Shown here: positions 9,826 through 18,520 of the stretch, one piece after another | How the letters are laid out: every line of letters begins with the position of its first letter | Numbering within the stretch: position 1 is the stretch's first letter | Source: Phoronis australis | Taxonomy: Eukaryota > Phoronida > Phoronidae | Direction of reading: 5' to 3' | Length of the DNA: 26,628 nt | Assembly: GCA_002633005.1 (NCBI GenBank) | Contig: NMRA01000898.1 | Coordinates: 1 to 26,628, forward strand | Notes under the pieces: model-generated | What the model saw: only the letters and a program-made list of their open reading frames with translations | Databases searched by the model: none | What the model was told of the DNA's origin: nothing | Made by a program: the position numbers and the translations under genes

Positions 9826-10779
9826 CTGCGTTTTTCCGCGCCCAAAGAACTGTGATATTACGAAACTAGGATTGGAACGTTATAGCGTCGAACCACCCCG
9901 GATTTGACCTGTTGTAGTGGGGTTTCTGTGGCCCACCCCTGAGGAACTCTACATAACAAGATAAATCAAAAACAAACAAAACGTAAAGTGGCCAGCCTAC
10001 TTTGTCTGGTGCAGAAGAAGCAGCCTTCTCCGACTGTTTCGTTAATGGCAGACTGATTTTCTTAAACCTGAGGTTGCACTGGCGAGAACATTCCCTCCTT
10101 ACGCTGTGTATGTCCAAACACCTGCGGAACACTTGGACTGAAGGTGGGTATATCCATTTTTTATTGCAACAAATACCTTTTTAGTCAAAATCCGTGTTCG
10201 GGATTCTAATTTATGTTCCCTTTGTAACAATGCTCCAGGGACGCTGTCACACCTTTTGGGGAATGTCGCTTTGTACAAGATATTCGGAAAGCTAATGCAA
10301 AGGTCTCGCATTCAGCTTGCCAACAGTCTCTTACGAACGAGTTATTCTAGGACTTTATGAGACGCATGATTTTCCATTTAAAAATTTTGCCTCTAATAGC
10401 CAAACAGTGCATTTACACGGAGAGATGTCACAAAAATATTCCTAATTTTAAGAGGTATATTACGTATACTTATGAGTACTGTAATGCTGAAAAATAATTG
10501 CATATAAAAACTCTGTATTGTATATGACAGCTTCTCTGCGAAATGGGAAAATTTCATTGTTCATGTAGAAGTTGTTTACTTTATACGATATACGAGAATG
10601 GTCTTTCCTGAGGTGCACCAGCGTGAATGAATAGATGTACTTATTTGTTCGTTTGTTTGTTTTTGTACTGTTTTATAAATGATAGTAAATACCTGAAAAA
10701 ATTTATGCTTCATTTTGGCTCATCGTTCCTTCATTGGCGGAGTTGCACAACATCCCACAGGTCGTCCAGGGAATATTTG
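9826..10779 (+). repeat. Direct duplication, copy 1 (partner 10781-11732)
   Basis: From CTGCGTTTTTCCGCGCCC to GGGAATATTTG this 954-base stretch matches 10781-11732 almost base for base. I counted roughly a dozen substitutions and 1-2 base indels by eye. The copies are separated by exactly one N. Full-length identity at about allelic divergence, with an N at the joint, points to two haplotypes or overlapping contigs placed in tandem. Confidence 0.9.
10139..10497 (+). pseudogene. Decayed LINE ORF2 C-terminus, duplication copy 1
   Basis: After a frameshift near 10170 the frame reads NTFLVKIRVRDSNLCSLCNN, then a Thr-Leu-Ser-His stretch. This is the Cys-x2-Cys-x8-His zinc knuckle found near the C-terminus of many L1/Tx1-type non-LTR retrotransposon proteins, but the expected fourth ligand (Cys) is Val. 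After a stop and frame change, 10384-10497 encodes ILPLIAKQCIYTERCHK and more, ending TAA, like the tail of such proteins. No reverse transcriptase core lies upstream, so the copy is 5'-truncated and dead. Confidence 0.6.
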
Positions 10780-10780
10780 N
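10780..10780. other. Ambiguous base at the joint of two near-identical copies
   Basis: The single N sits exactly between the duplication copies, where a join of unknown or negative gap size would be written. Confidence 0.8.
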
Positions 10781-11732
10781 CTGCGTTTTTCCGCGCCCAA
10801 AGAACTGTGATATTACGAAACTAGGATTGGAACGTTATAGCGTCGAACCACCCCGGTTTTGACCTGTTGTAGTGGGGTTTCTGTGGCCCACCCCTGAGGA
10901 ACTCCACATAACAGGATAAATCAAAAACAAACAAAACGTAAAGTGGCCAGCCTACTTTGTCTGGTGCAGAAGAAGCAGCCTTCTCCGACTGTTTCGTCAA
11001 TGGCAGACTGATTTTCTTAAACCTGAGGTTGCAGTGGCGAGAACATTCCCTCCTTACGCTGTGTATGTCCAAACACCTGCGGAACACTTGGACTGAAGGT
11101 GGGTATATCCATTTTTATTGCAACAAATACCTTTTTAGTTAAAATCCGTGTTCGGGATTCTAATTTATGTTCCCTTTGTAACAATGCTCCAGGGACGCTG
11201 TCACACCTTTTTGGGAATGTCGCTTTGTACAAGAAATTCGGAAAGCTAATGCAAAGGTCTCGCATTCAGCTTGCCAACAGTCTCTTACGAACGAGTTATT
11301 CTAGGACTTTATGAGACGCATGATTTTCCATTTAACATTTTGCCTCTAATAGCCAAACAGTGCATTTACACGGAGAGATGTCACAAAAATATTCCTAATT
11401 TTAACAGGTATATTACGTATACTTATGAGTACTGTAATGCTGAAAAATAATTGCATATAAAAACTCTGTATTGTATATGACAGCTTCTCTGCGAAATGGG
11501 AAAATTTCATTGTTCCTGTAGAAGTTGTTTACTTTATACGATATACGAGAATGGTCTTTCCTGAGGTGCACCAGCGTGAATGAATAGATGTACTTATTTG
11601 TTCGTTTGTTTGTTTTTGTACTGTTTTATAAATGATAGTAAATACCTGAAAAAAATTATGCTTCATTTTGGCTCATCGTTCCTTCATTGGCGGAGTTGCA
11701 CAACATCCCACAGGTCGTCCAGGGAATATTTG
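10781..11732 (+). repeat. Direct duplication, copy 2 (partner 9826-10779)
   Basis: The 952-base partner of 9826-10779. After 11732 the sequence continues into unique DNA (AGATTGACATTC), whereas copy 1 stops at the N. Copy 1 is preceded by unique DNA, whereas copy 2 begins at the N. This is the pattern of two overlapping contigs laid end to end without merging. The paired minus-strand ORFs at 10132-9866 and 11087-10821 exist only because of this duplication and show no known domain. Confidence 0.9.
11099..11450 (+). pseudogene. Decayed LINE ORF2 C-terminus, duplication copy 2
   Basis: Here the zinc-knuckle frame is intact from 11099 to 11314. Counting from its first Met, Cys24, Cys27 and His36 are present, and position 41, normally Cys, is Val. 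Upstream sits FLVKIRVRDS, as in L1/Tx1-type elements just before the knuckle. After the stop the homology resumes in another frame at about 11337-11450, as in copy 1. It is a broken retrotransposon remnant and not a host gene. Confidence 0.6.
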
Positions 11733-14178
11733 AGATTGACATTCTTATTAACGTATTGGCGTCTCATACTGAAGAACAAATGAGTTGAAAATATTAAAAA
11801 ATTAGCCCAAAACAAAAATCAACGGGGTGAACTCGGCAGCCCATGTCAACTTCACCCGGCATACTTGCTAACTTCACCCCGTCCTCGTAAAATAAATGTG
11901 TCGTCTATATTTGTTAACGGGAAGGCTAAATAACATATATGTGGCTGTGGCTAATATCAATGAATGTACCTTGTATCAAAAGTAGTTCTTTCCTGTCTCC
12001 AGAGTTTATCAACCGTACAGTAGTAACCAATTTTAAAATTCACACATTTTGGGGTTAAAAAAATCGAGGTATACTATACGTCAAACACTCCTAGCACACC
12101 ACTTCAAAATGGCAAATGAAGTACAGCTACTGCTCTTCGTCGCAAACTGTAAAACTTCGTTACAAAACACCAGGTGTCTCTGCTATAAGAGATTACAAGA
12201 AACACTTTCACTTGGCCAACTCCCCCCACCCCCTCCCTCGCCAACCAACTTCCCCCCATTTTACGGTAAGTTTTGGACCGGTTCACTTCAATAGCATGAT
12301 TCTGTAAGGGCACAACGAGTTCTCCAGCCCTCTGCCGTCATGATCGGAATTTCAGTTTCCGAGTAATTTGACTTTTCATAGGAACATAGAAACTTCTGGC
12401 AGGATTTGAACTAACTCACCATAAGTCATGGAGTCTCGTTCAGGTGGCGCACACTTGTTCAACAGCCCTCAAAAGCTTTAACGGTTGCTCCTATCAAGCA
12501 TAGAGACACGTTAACTAAGTCTTCACCATCCATTTTATTTGCTTTGAAGTAAATGTTCACACATCGCCAATAGAAATTCTATTTCTCAGTGTTGGGGATA
12601 AATATGGCCAACTGGTCTACCTGAATGTGCGAATTCGATCTCGCTTGTTCTATATACTCTGGTTCTAAGAGGGCCACTGTCTAATTTTCAAAAAAATGAC
12701 CAGGTTTTCTACCGGAAAATTGACGTTTGGCTTACCGGAAGGTTTTAATCTGAATGCGTACGCCAACTTCCTGGTAAAAATTGTCAGCTGACAGTCAATC
12801 AAAACCGTCGTTACAATGCCAAGGGCCTCTATCCCTGACGTCAGAGTGTGAGCTGGGAACCAAGTTAACCTTGACCATTATCACATGAGTGACTCTCTGG
12901 TGATAGATAGCTTCGATGCACACCGACGTTGAGCATTCTCACTTGTGGTGGAACGATATACAACTTTTAGAATTTCGATTCGATTCTTTTTAGGAGGAAT
13001 TTGATTAATTTCGATTCGATTGTTGTTTCTACAAATGAATTCAACTAACGAAACATCTTAAGCTGCTTGTTTGTTCAATGTCACAAGAGCAATCCGCAAA
13101 AGATGGGAGTAACTCGTAACTGTCGAGTAATTAAGTCTCATTCTGCCGTACTATCCCTTTCAGAGATTAGTTTCAAGTCACTCGATAGATGTCGCTAGGA
13201 GTTTTCTAGTGATGACGCTGTGTGTTCGACAGTATTCTTTTTATCGGATTTGTTGAGGGATTGGCAGCCATTGGCCGTGTTAGGGAGGGTAGTTTGTAAG
13301 TAGGTGACATGATTAAAATGTATTTTTCCATTTAGTAACCCTTTAAAAGTTCTGCAAAATTTGAATAGTTGGTTGCATTGTGTGCATATGACCTTAGTTC
13401 CAATCACTGACACTCGCGATTCTTGAATCCAAGACAACTCATTCTGAAGCAGAGACAATATCTGGGACTGGGGGATATTTTATTTCAGGGCTACGGCGAC
13501 TAACGGGATTGGGAAAACTGAATGCAACTCTCTGACTAATAGGATAACGTACTACATTAATGTTTAGTGTTGACCCGGCCATACACGTGGTGTGTGAGGT
13601 TGAAGCGCTGTGGATAACTTTTCAATCGCGCATTGAAATGGTACGAATGTTTGGTGGTTCACGATTCTTGGTTAAAGTGCTTGGATGAAACCTTGATCTT
13701 GGGGGTATACGATGGCACACAGCAGTAGACTCAGGGCAGACATTTGCGACAAGATCTAAAATCTTTTTCTGATGAAGAAAATCTTCCCTCCCAGAACTGA
13801 TCCGAGAATTAAAAAAATCAATGTTATAGAGAACACGAAAATTGGAGCCAAATCAGGTCAACGTAAGCAGTAGACTTGGAGAGATATTGATGCCCATTGG
13901 AAGCACAGCTGACACAATCGGAGAAATGCAGCGACAAAAAATTAAAGGGTACCTCTAAAAATGAAGGCCAGAGAGAACGTTTTATCAGTGAAAAAATTGC
14001 AAAGTAAAACAGTGAGGGTCCCATTGGCTGACGTAGGATATCACGAGGGGACATTTTCATTTCGTAATTGATTCGCCCAACACACGTTCACACATTAAAG
14101 TACATGCTCACGATTAGCCGCAACATAATAAATGTCCAAATTTATTTTCGTGTCAGTTTAGTGTCGATTCTTGCGGCG
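11733..14178. other. Gene-free stretch
   Basis: No supported gene. Perfect 10-bp inverted repeats, ACGGGGTGAA at 11822-11831 and TTCACCCCGT at 11873-11882, could form a long-loop hairpin. Two overlapping ORFs (12049-12294 and 12116-12307) read through Pro-rich low complexity. At 12970-13021 the word AATTTCGATTCGATT occurs twice. Minus-strand ORFs at 13458-13195 and 14060-13824 lack domains and splice context. Confidence 0.4.
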
Positions 14179-14182
14179 ATGA

Positions 14183-14372
14183 GTGGGGCAGGATCCCTGC
14201 CCGGCATCATTAGATTGGGGACCAATTGAGGTGGAAATTAGGCAGAAGAATCAGAGGAATACCTCTTCAGTCAAATCCGGAGCGCTTATGACCACCCCGG
14301 CCAACCCGCGATCGAGAACGACCGGAAAGCGATCGAGAATGAAACCGGTTGCGAGAAGCGAAGCCAGGCAAG
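14183..14372 (+). CDS. Exon-like segment carrying a motif pair, ends at a GTGAGT donor
   Basis: An open frame from GTG 14183 runs to a consensus splice donor, GCAAG|GTGAGT, at 14372/14373. About 57 bases (14288-14344) match, inverted, the minus-strand segment near 17617-17675 with about eight differences. In the frame that matches the minus-strand copy this one reads HPGQPAIENDRKAIENET; in the ORF frame it is basic (MTTPANPRSRTTGKRSR), so the coding frame is uncertain. No known domain is recognised. It may be a real exon, one half of an inverted exon duplication, or a non-coding motif block that happens to be open. A near-palindrome, GGCAGGATCCCTGCC, lies at its left end. Confidence 0.3.
14308..14341 (+). 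repeat. Outer left motif pair GCGATCGAGAAYG
   Basis: GCGATCGAGAACG at 14308-14320 and GCGATCGAGAATG at 14329-14341 are 21 bases apart start to start. A matching pair with the same 21-base offset lies inverted at 17620-17654. Confidence 0.85.
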
Positions 14373-15209
14373 GTGAGTAACTTTAATTTGATGAATTTAC
14401 GTTGTTTTTACTTCCAATGTGAAAACAGAGACATGTGAGTTCAAGGCGTAACAGAATGAGGAAGGGCAAGTAGAGGTTTGGGCTGGTGTCTGTTCCAATT
14501 ATTGGAGATAAGTTACGTTGAACGAGGCATCGGCTGAGTCAAAGGTGATTCGTATGTCATTTTGGCAAATTGCGGTTATTTTTGGCACTAAATCAATAAA
14601 TTGACCATGAAGTTATGAAGAAGTGACTTGTGAAAATATAACACAATGCTTGTTTTTCGTAGTTTTGCTAGGATCTATAATTTTTCAACACTTTTCTGTT
14701 GAAAGATGCGATCGAGAACGCAAAGATAAGCTATCGGAAACGCAAATTTTCGTTTGTTTATGCGATCGAGAACGCATCGTGGTGTGCCGAACAGTTATGT
14801 ACTTTTTACTTATAAAACGTGAAAAGGGTTACAAAATAAATGTGGTGCAATGAATTAATCACATTTTGAGTCATTACTGTTACTTTCGTTTCCAAAGTAA
14901 ACAACATCATAGCATTACCATTAAATTAAAATGAGCGACTACATGTACATCAAGCCCTATTTTAATTATAGATATTTTCACAAATGAATTTATTTTCATT
15001 TGAGGAAACACGTTCATTGTTATTATTGTGAGGCGAGATTCAACGAACAGATTAATCAGGGGGTGAAAGCACACCCTACCAGGGATTTGAAATACAGAAA
15101 TATACTTTTAGACGAAACCAAGTGGAACAAGTGTTTCTAAACTAAGACTCACCCAGCAATTGTCCCATGTGGCGTGTAAGCCAGGAGTAAACAAATTGTT
15201 GATGCAGAT
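14373..15209. other. Intron-like stretch holding the left inner motif trio
   Basis: No gene is supported apart from a chance-looking 76-codon ORF (14623-14853). The notable content is the trio of GCGATCGAGAACGCA motifs at 14707-14776, listed separately. Confidence 0.4.
14707..14776 (+). repeat. Inner left motif trio, TGCGATCGAGAACGCA
   Basis: The 16-mer TGCGATCGAGAACGCA occurs perfectly at 14707-14722 and 14761-14776. A weaker copy, GCTATCGGAAACGCA (three mismatches), lies between at 14730-14744. The motif is nearly symmetric at its ends (TGCG...CGCA). Three related but diverged copies lie inverted at 17173-17241. Confidence 0.8.
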
Positions 15210-15217
15210 GAAAGCAG

Positions 15218-15520
15218 TGGAGGGGGTGTCAAGGGGGCCATGCACCCTGAAATTCTCTCAGATACCATTTGGCAGTCCGGGGTGCGAATTGCCGACTAGC
15301 ATATGCGCGCACCCAAGTGGGCTCGAGGGGTTAATGCTCAATTCATAGGCCTTGAACAAACCCCGTGTACCTTTTTTAGTAATAAGGTCCACAAACCCAA
15401 AAATTCGAGGCCCCTGCATCCCTACATTTTAGGCTGGGCGCGCGCATGTGGCAAAATTCTGACTATTCCTTTGTCCTGCCCCCCCACCCCCTCTAACTCA
15501 AAATCCTGGATCCGCCCCTG
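15218..15520. mobile_element. hAT-like non-autonomous element
   Basis: The right end reads ATCCTGGATCCGCCCCTG, that is, CAGGGGCGGATCCAGGAT on the other strand, which fits hAT-type terminal repeats. The body (GATACCATTTGGCAG, GGTGCGAATTGC, GGCTGGGCGCGCGCATG) matches the elements at 23127-23302 and 23508-23778. Flanking 8-mers GAAAGCAG (15210-15217) and GAAAGCGA (15521-15528) agree at six of eight positions, in line with an old 8-bp hAT target duplication. This copy has about 40 extra bases near 15303-15345. It encodes no transposase; ORFs inside it (15160-15348, 15303-15602) are spurious. Confidence 0.75.
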
Positions 15521-15579
15521 GAAAGCGAGTGCCGAATCTTCTTGCAAGCTTGTGACAGCAAAAGAAAAAAAAAACAAAT

Positions 15580-15786
15580 ATGCCAGTGAAGTTAAAGAAT
15601 GATGATGATCGTGCCTGTGGGGAGCGAGAAGAGCGCGGCAACACCATTCGTGAGGTGATTCAAAGATTACCGCTCATGGACGTCCGGGATTTAAAGAAAA
15701 ATACCAGAAATAGTGCTAACTGTTTTGCTGATAAAACGGGTGATATTTTGTTGGATTTTTTACTGATAATATCGATACAGAGATGA
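15580..15786 (+). CDS. Unrecognised 68-codon ORF, possibly coding
   Basis: An ATG in A-rich context (ACAAATATGCC) opens a 68-codon frame. Its first 50 residues are hydrophilic and charged (MPVKLKNDDDRACGEREERG, then IREVIQRLPLMDVRDLKK), more protein-like than most ORFs here. The last residues become hydrophobic (ILLDFLLIIS), possibly read-through past a splice donor near 15740 (ACGG|GTGATA). It sits in the centre of the inverted motif structure. No domain is recognised. A chance ORF remains quite possible. Confidence 0.2.
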   Translation: MPVKLKNDDDRACGEREERGNTIREVIQRLPLMDVRDLKKNTRNSANCFADKTGDILLDFLLIISIQR

Positions 15787-16559
15787 AAAGATTGACTTGT
15801 GGAACTTGTGTGGCTTGAATATACAACATATGTTTGACTCTTCTGTTTTGTAGTATTGGTCCTGAGTGCATCTTCCGCAGTTCATGATCTCCAGTTTAAT
15901 GTGACATTGAAAAAGAGTGAGACGACATATAATACACCTACTATATTGCGATTTTCTCAAAAACGTACTAGTTAAAATGTTGTCTTTAACATCACTTCAA
16001 GACACAATGTAGTGATTACACGGGAAATCAACAACAATATTAAAGCATTTCTATAATATCATTAATCTTTTATCACACATACCTCAAAATTGGTCATAAG
16101 GAAAAAATATATAAAACATTGCTTTAGAGAAATCAACATAACACATTCAGTGTACATTTCCTGCGAATTATTTTTGGAGTGTATTAGACTAAATCATCAC
16201 TGAATCATAGACAATCCATTTCGGACCGGTTCATAGTATAGAATTCTCTCACAGGGAATCAACAATAATATGAAAACAGTTTCTACAGTTATAGCAGACA
16301 TATAGTTTTCTTTTAAAATACTAATTGGTCATAACACTTGTATGTAAGAATCACCCAATGACACATAGAGTGGCCATTTAAATGTACCCAAACACAACAA
16401 AAATACACTGGTTCTGTTAAAGATGCTGCTGAAATAACACAAATAGGAAAAAGGTTCAAAACAAAACGTCAAAATACACATCAGACAACTACTACATGTA
16501 AACATAAACTCTGTAAATCTGAATAAAGTTTCGTGACTTAACAACTTTCACTACTGGGC
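15787..16559. repeat. AT-rich stretch with a diverged local duplication
   Basis: About 90 bases at 16014-16099 resemble 16250-16336 in the same orientation: GGGAAATCAACAACAATAT versus GGGAATCAACAATAATAT, and both end in AATTGGTCATAA. The offset is about 240 bases. No gene is supported; minus ORFs 15960-15760 and 16544-16329 show no domain. Confidence 0.4.
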
Positions 16560-16800
16560 TGAATAATTTTATTCATCGTTTTTCTGATTCTCATGTCTGT
16601 AGAAGGAGGCATACTCTTTGCATGACACATTCACAACAACAAGAAGTGTCCTCAGGCTTACTCTTTCTGTGAAACATTGATCGCAGATAGGGCACTGAAA
16701 CAACTTGGTTCCTGAGCACTATGCTTAGTATTGTGTTTTCTTATGCGGTAAAAAAAATCTTGCTCCATGCCACACGGGACTGGTAAAGGTCTTGCTTGCA
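16560..16800 (-). pseudogene. Decayed C2H2 zinc-finger array
   Basis: Read on the minus strand, about 16700-16640 encodes FQCPICDQCFTERVSLRTLL. This is a C2H2 finger with both cysteines, Phe and Leu correctly spaced, but Leu where the first zinc His should be. Just before it, in another frame, FFYRIRKHNTKHS resembles the end of a preceding finger (His-x3-His), and further on KSMPPSTDMRIRK resembles a third finger. Stops and frame changes between them show the array is broken. C2H2 arrays bind DNA. It lies directly 3' of the finger at 16802-16990 and was probably part of the same gene. Confidence 0.45.
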
Positions 16801-16801
16801 G

Positions 16802-16990
16802 CTAGTGAGTGACACTGTGTTTTATTGTCATGTGGTTATACAAAAAAGGTTTCTTCCTGAACGAAGCTCCACAACATATATGCATGCACAGCCCTTTGTC
16901 AAATGCAGCAGTTGTGCTACCGGTACTCTTTTTTGAAGGCGTGTATGTTAACACACACTCTGAAGGACTCATCATGCGGCTACAGTTCAA
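16802..16990 (-). CDS. Candidate exon 2 with a C2H2 zinc finger
   Basis: An acceptor, TTTTTCAG on the minus strand, ends at 16991. From 16990 the frame runs 62 codons to a TAG at 16804-16802. Its C-terminal end, CMHICCGASFRKKPFLYNHM and then TIKH, fits C2H2 spacing: Cys-x4-Cys-x3-Phe-x5-Leu-x2-His-x4-His. The upstream part is Ser/Thr-rich. Joined to the donor at 17579 it stays in frame (phase 0), with a 588-base intron. The stop right after the finger, followed by further broken fingers, suggests truncation or a pseudogene. Confidence 0.4.
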   Translation of the reverse strand: MNCSRMMSPSECVLTYTPSKKSTGSTTAAFDKGLCMHICCGASFRKKPFLYNHMTIKHSVTH

Positions 16991-17007
16991 CTGAAAAATC
17001 AAACGCA

Positions 17008-17578
17008 TTTAAACATATTTGTGAGGCAAAATCTCACACAGGAATCATACAAAACGGTGAAAATATAACAAAAAAATGACCTGTCAACTAATTCATGGTC
17101 GTATTATTCTAAAATTACTGATATAACACCGTAACTTGAACAGTTATTCAGGAAAATGCAAAGGAAAAAATGTGCATTCACGATCGCATTTTTTTGCGTT
17201 CACGATGGCCATGGAGAATTAACAGCTTCGTTCCCGACCGCCGTCTCACACAAGGACCTGCTTGTATCGGTAGATAGCTCGAATTGTTTCACAAATTATA
17301 ACTAAGAAAGGTGTCACCAGGGACGAGTTAACTATAAACGTCACACGTGTCAACTGAAGAACCCAGGAATTGCTAATAACAAGTAGAAATTGACGAATAT
17401 ACTAGACGCAAGTCATTTTACCGAAAGCCATTGCATTCTGCTGTCTCTACTTCAAAAAATAGCAAAAGCCAAGTATTATTTCAGATCCACAACAAAGGCT
17501 AAGCTCTGACGCTTTTCGGTGTGTCGCATTGGAACCAAAGTAGCTTCTATTTAAGAAGAAAATGACACTTAAACTCAC
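17008..17578 (-). other. Candidate intron holding the right inner motif trio
   Basis: Lies between the donor at 17578 and the acceptor at 16991 of the minus-strand model. It contains the inverted motif trio at 17173-17241 and no other recognised feature. Confidence 0.35.
17173..17241 (-). repeat. Inner right motif trio, inverted
   Basis: TGCATTCACGATCGCA (17173-17188), TGCGTTCACGATGGCC (17195-17210) and CGTTCCCGACCGC (17229-17241) are reverse-complement variants of TGCGATCGAGAACGCA with 2, 3 and 2 mismatches by eye. Their start offsets, 22 and 34, are close to the offsets in the left trio (about 23 and 31). Confidence 0.6.
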
Positions 17579-17713
17579 CGGGTACTTCACTGTCCTCTGA
17601 CATTTTTGGTGTAAGGTCTCGTTCTCGATCGCCTTCCGGGCGTTCTTGATCGCAGGTTGGCCGGGGTGATGACGATGAAACCTTGCTCGTATTCTGAGGA
17701 ATCCGAAGGACAC
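17579..17713 (-). CDS. Candidate exon 1 of a C2H2 gene model, motif pair inside
   Basis: A 45-codon frame from 17713 to 17579 ends exactly at a consensus donor (CCCG|GTGAGT). Residues 16-32 (HPGQPAIKNARKAIENET) match the same-frame reading of the plus-strand segment at 14288-14344. A possible acceptor (GTTGCAG) lies just upstream, so this could be an internal exon. Another frame from an ATG upstream, near 17725, is also open to the donor and is hydrophilic, so the frame is not settled. In the first frame it joins in phase 0 to the zinc-finger exon at 16990. Confidence 0.35.
17620..17654 (-). repeat. Outer right motif pair, inverted
   Basis: CGTTCTCGATCGC (17620-17632) and CGTTCTTGATCGC (17641-17653) are reverse complements of GCGATCGAGAACG with 0 and 1 mismatches, and are 21 bases apart like the left outer pair. 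Confidence 0.85.
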
Positions 17714-17739
17714 CCTGCAACATGTACTGGTCTACGCAT

Positions 17740-17888
17740 AGGTGGATGCAGGGGTCAAGGGGTCCGTTCCCCCTTTTTTCCTTGATTTTAGTGATATCAA
17801 ATCTACCATTTTCAAATAGACAACTTGGATATCCCTTTTAAAAGAATTCTTGATCCGACCCCCTTTAAAAAATCTGGATCCGCCCCTG
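17740..17888. mobile_element. hAT-like MITE, 149 bp
   Basis: The left end, AGGTGGATGCAGGGG, aligns with the right end read on the other strand, CAGGGGCGGATCCAG. Flanking 8-mers CTACGCAT (17732-17739) and CTACGTTT (17889-17896) agree at six of eight positions, as for an old hAT target duplication. No transposase is encoded. The 78-codon minus ORF crossing it is the familiar spurious reading of such elements. Confidence 0.7.
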
Positions 17889-18027
17889 CTACGTTTGATG
17901 TTATGTCGTTGCAAACCTGAACATTGAAAATAGTCCATTCTCGCTCTAAAACGGGGTCGTAAATGCACACCGCCGCATCATCCCGTTGCACCTATATCGT
18001 GCAAGTCTCCCATATTTAACAGTATTA

Positions 18028-18259
18028 AAGCTGGGTCTGAACAAGTCTAAAGTTAAATCTCGTTTAAGTTCATAACACAGGTCTAAGGAATATAGACCTC
18101 GTCGGTAAAATGAAAACTGACGTAGACCAGGTCTAAACTGTTGTTAAACCACGGATATAAAAGTTAAATCACCTTGATGAAATGCAGATTATCTTTAAAC
18201 CTGGTCTAAGTCCAGTTTAAACTAGGTTTAACTTTAAACCTTTTTATGAAATGGGCTTC
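18028..18259. mobile_element. MITE with long imperfect inverted ends
   Basis: The left end (AAGCTGGGTCTGAACAAG, then TCTAAAGTTAAATCTCG) aligns with the reverse complement of the right end (AAGCCCATTTCATAAAAAGG, then TTTAAAGTTAAACCTAG). Inside, variants of CAGGTCTAA recur at about 18078, 18128 and 18200 (inverted). The roughly 230-base fold-back unit has no coding capacity. A target duplication could not be fixed. Confidence 0.65.
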
Positions 18260-18289
18260 TACGTGTTTATTTTTCGTACCCGTTTGTTT

Positions 18290-18520
18290 TGCTCAAAATC
18301 GGCAATTTGTTCGGCCATTTTGTTTGAGCACGGGTTAACCCATTTTAGGTCCGGGCAACCATTTTTTGGGTGCGGCCATCTGGTTTTTAAGTACCGGCCA
18401 AAGCCTTTTGAGTTACGACCACCAAGTTAGAACACCAGCCATTGGGGTTTTGCAGTCCAGCCGACCGGTTTTGAAGTCCGGCACACGGTTTTGAAGTCCC
18501 ACCAATTTTTTAGTTCCGCT
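18290..18520. repeat. Degenerate minisatellite, about 20-28-bp units
   Basis: About eight units resembling CGGCCAACCGGTTTTGAAGTC follow one another. The clearest are at 18457-18500 (CGACCGGTTTTGAAGTCCGG and CACACGGTTTTGAAGTCC). Earlier units read CGGCCATTTTG, GGGCAACCATTTTTTGGG and CGGCCATCTGG. The minus ORF 18667-18413 reads through it and is not supported. Confidence 0.55.

Noticed and set aside
9866-11087. Same 88-codon minus-strand ORF found twice, suggesting a conserved protein
   Set aside because: The repetition comes from the whole 0.95-kb duplication around the N and not from protein-level conservation.
16809-17060. Zinc-finger-like spacing on the plus strand (KCSSC..., CGYSSTEKSN..., SHTG)
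   Set aside because: It needs several stops and frame choices to fit, and the minus strand gives better-spaced fingers in longer open frames. Cys/His spacing can be matched by chance when frames are chosen freely.
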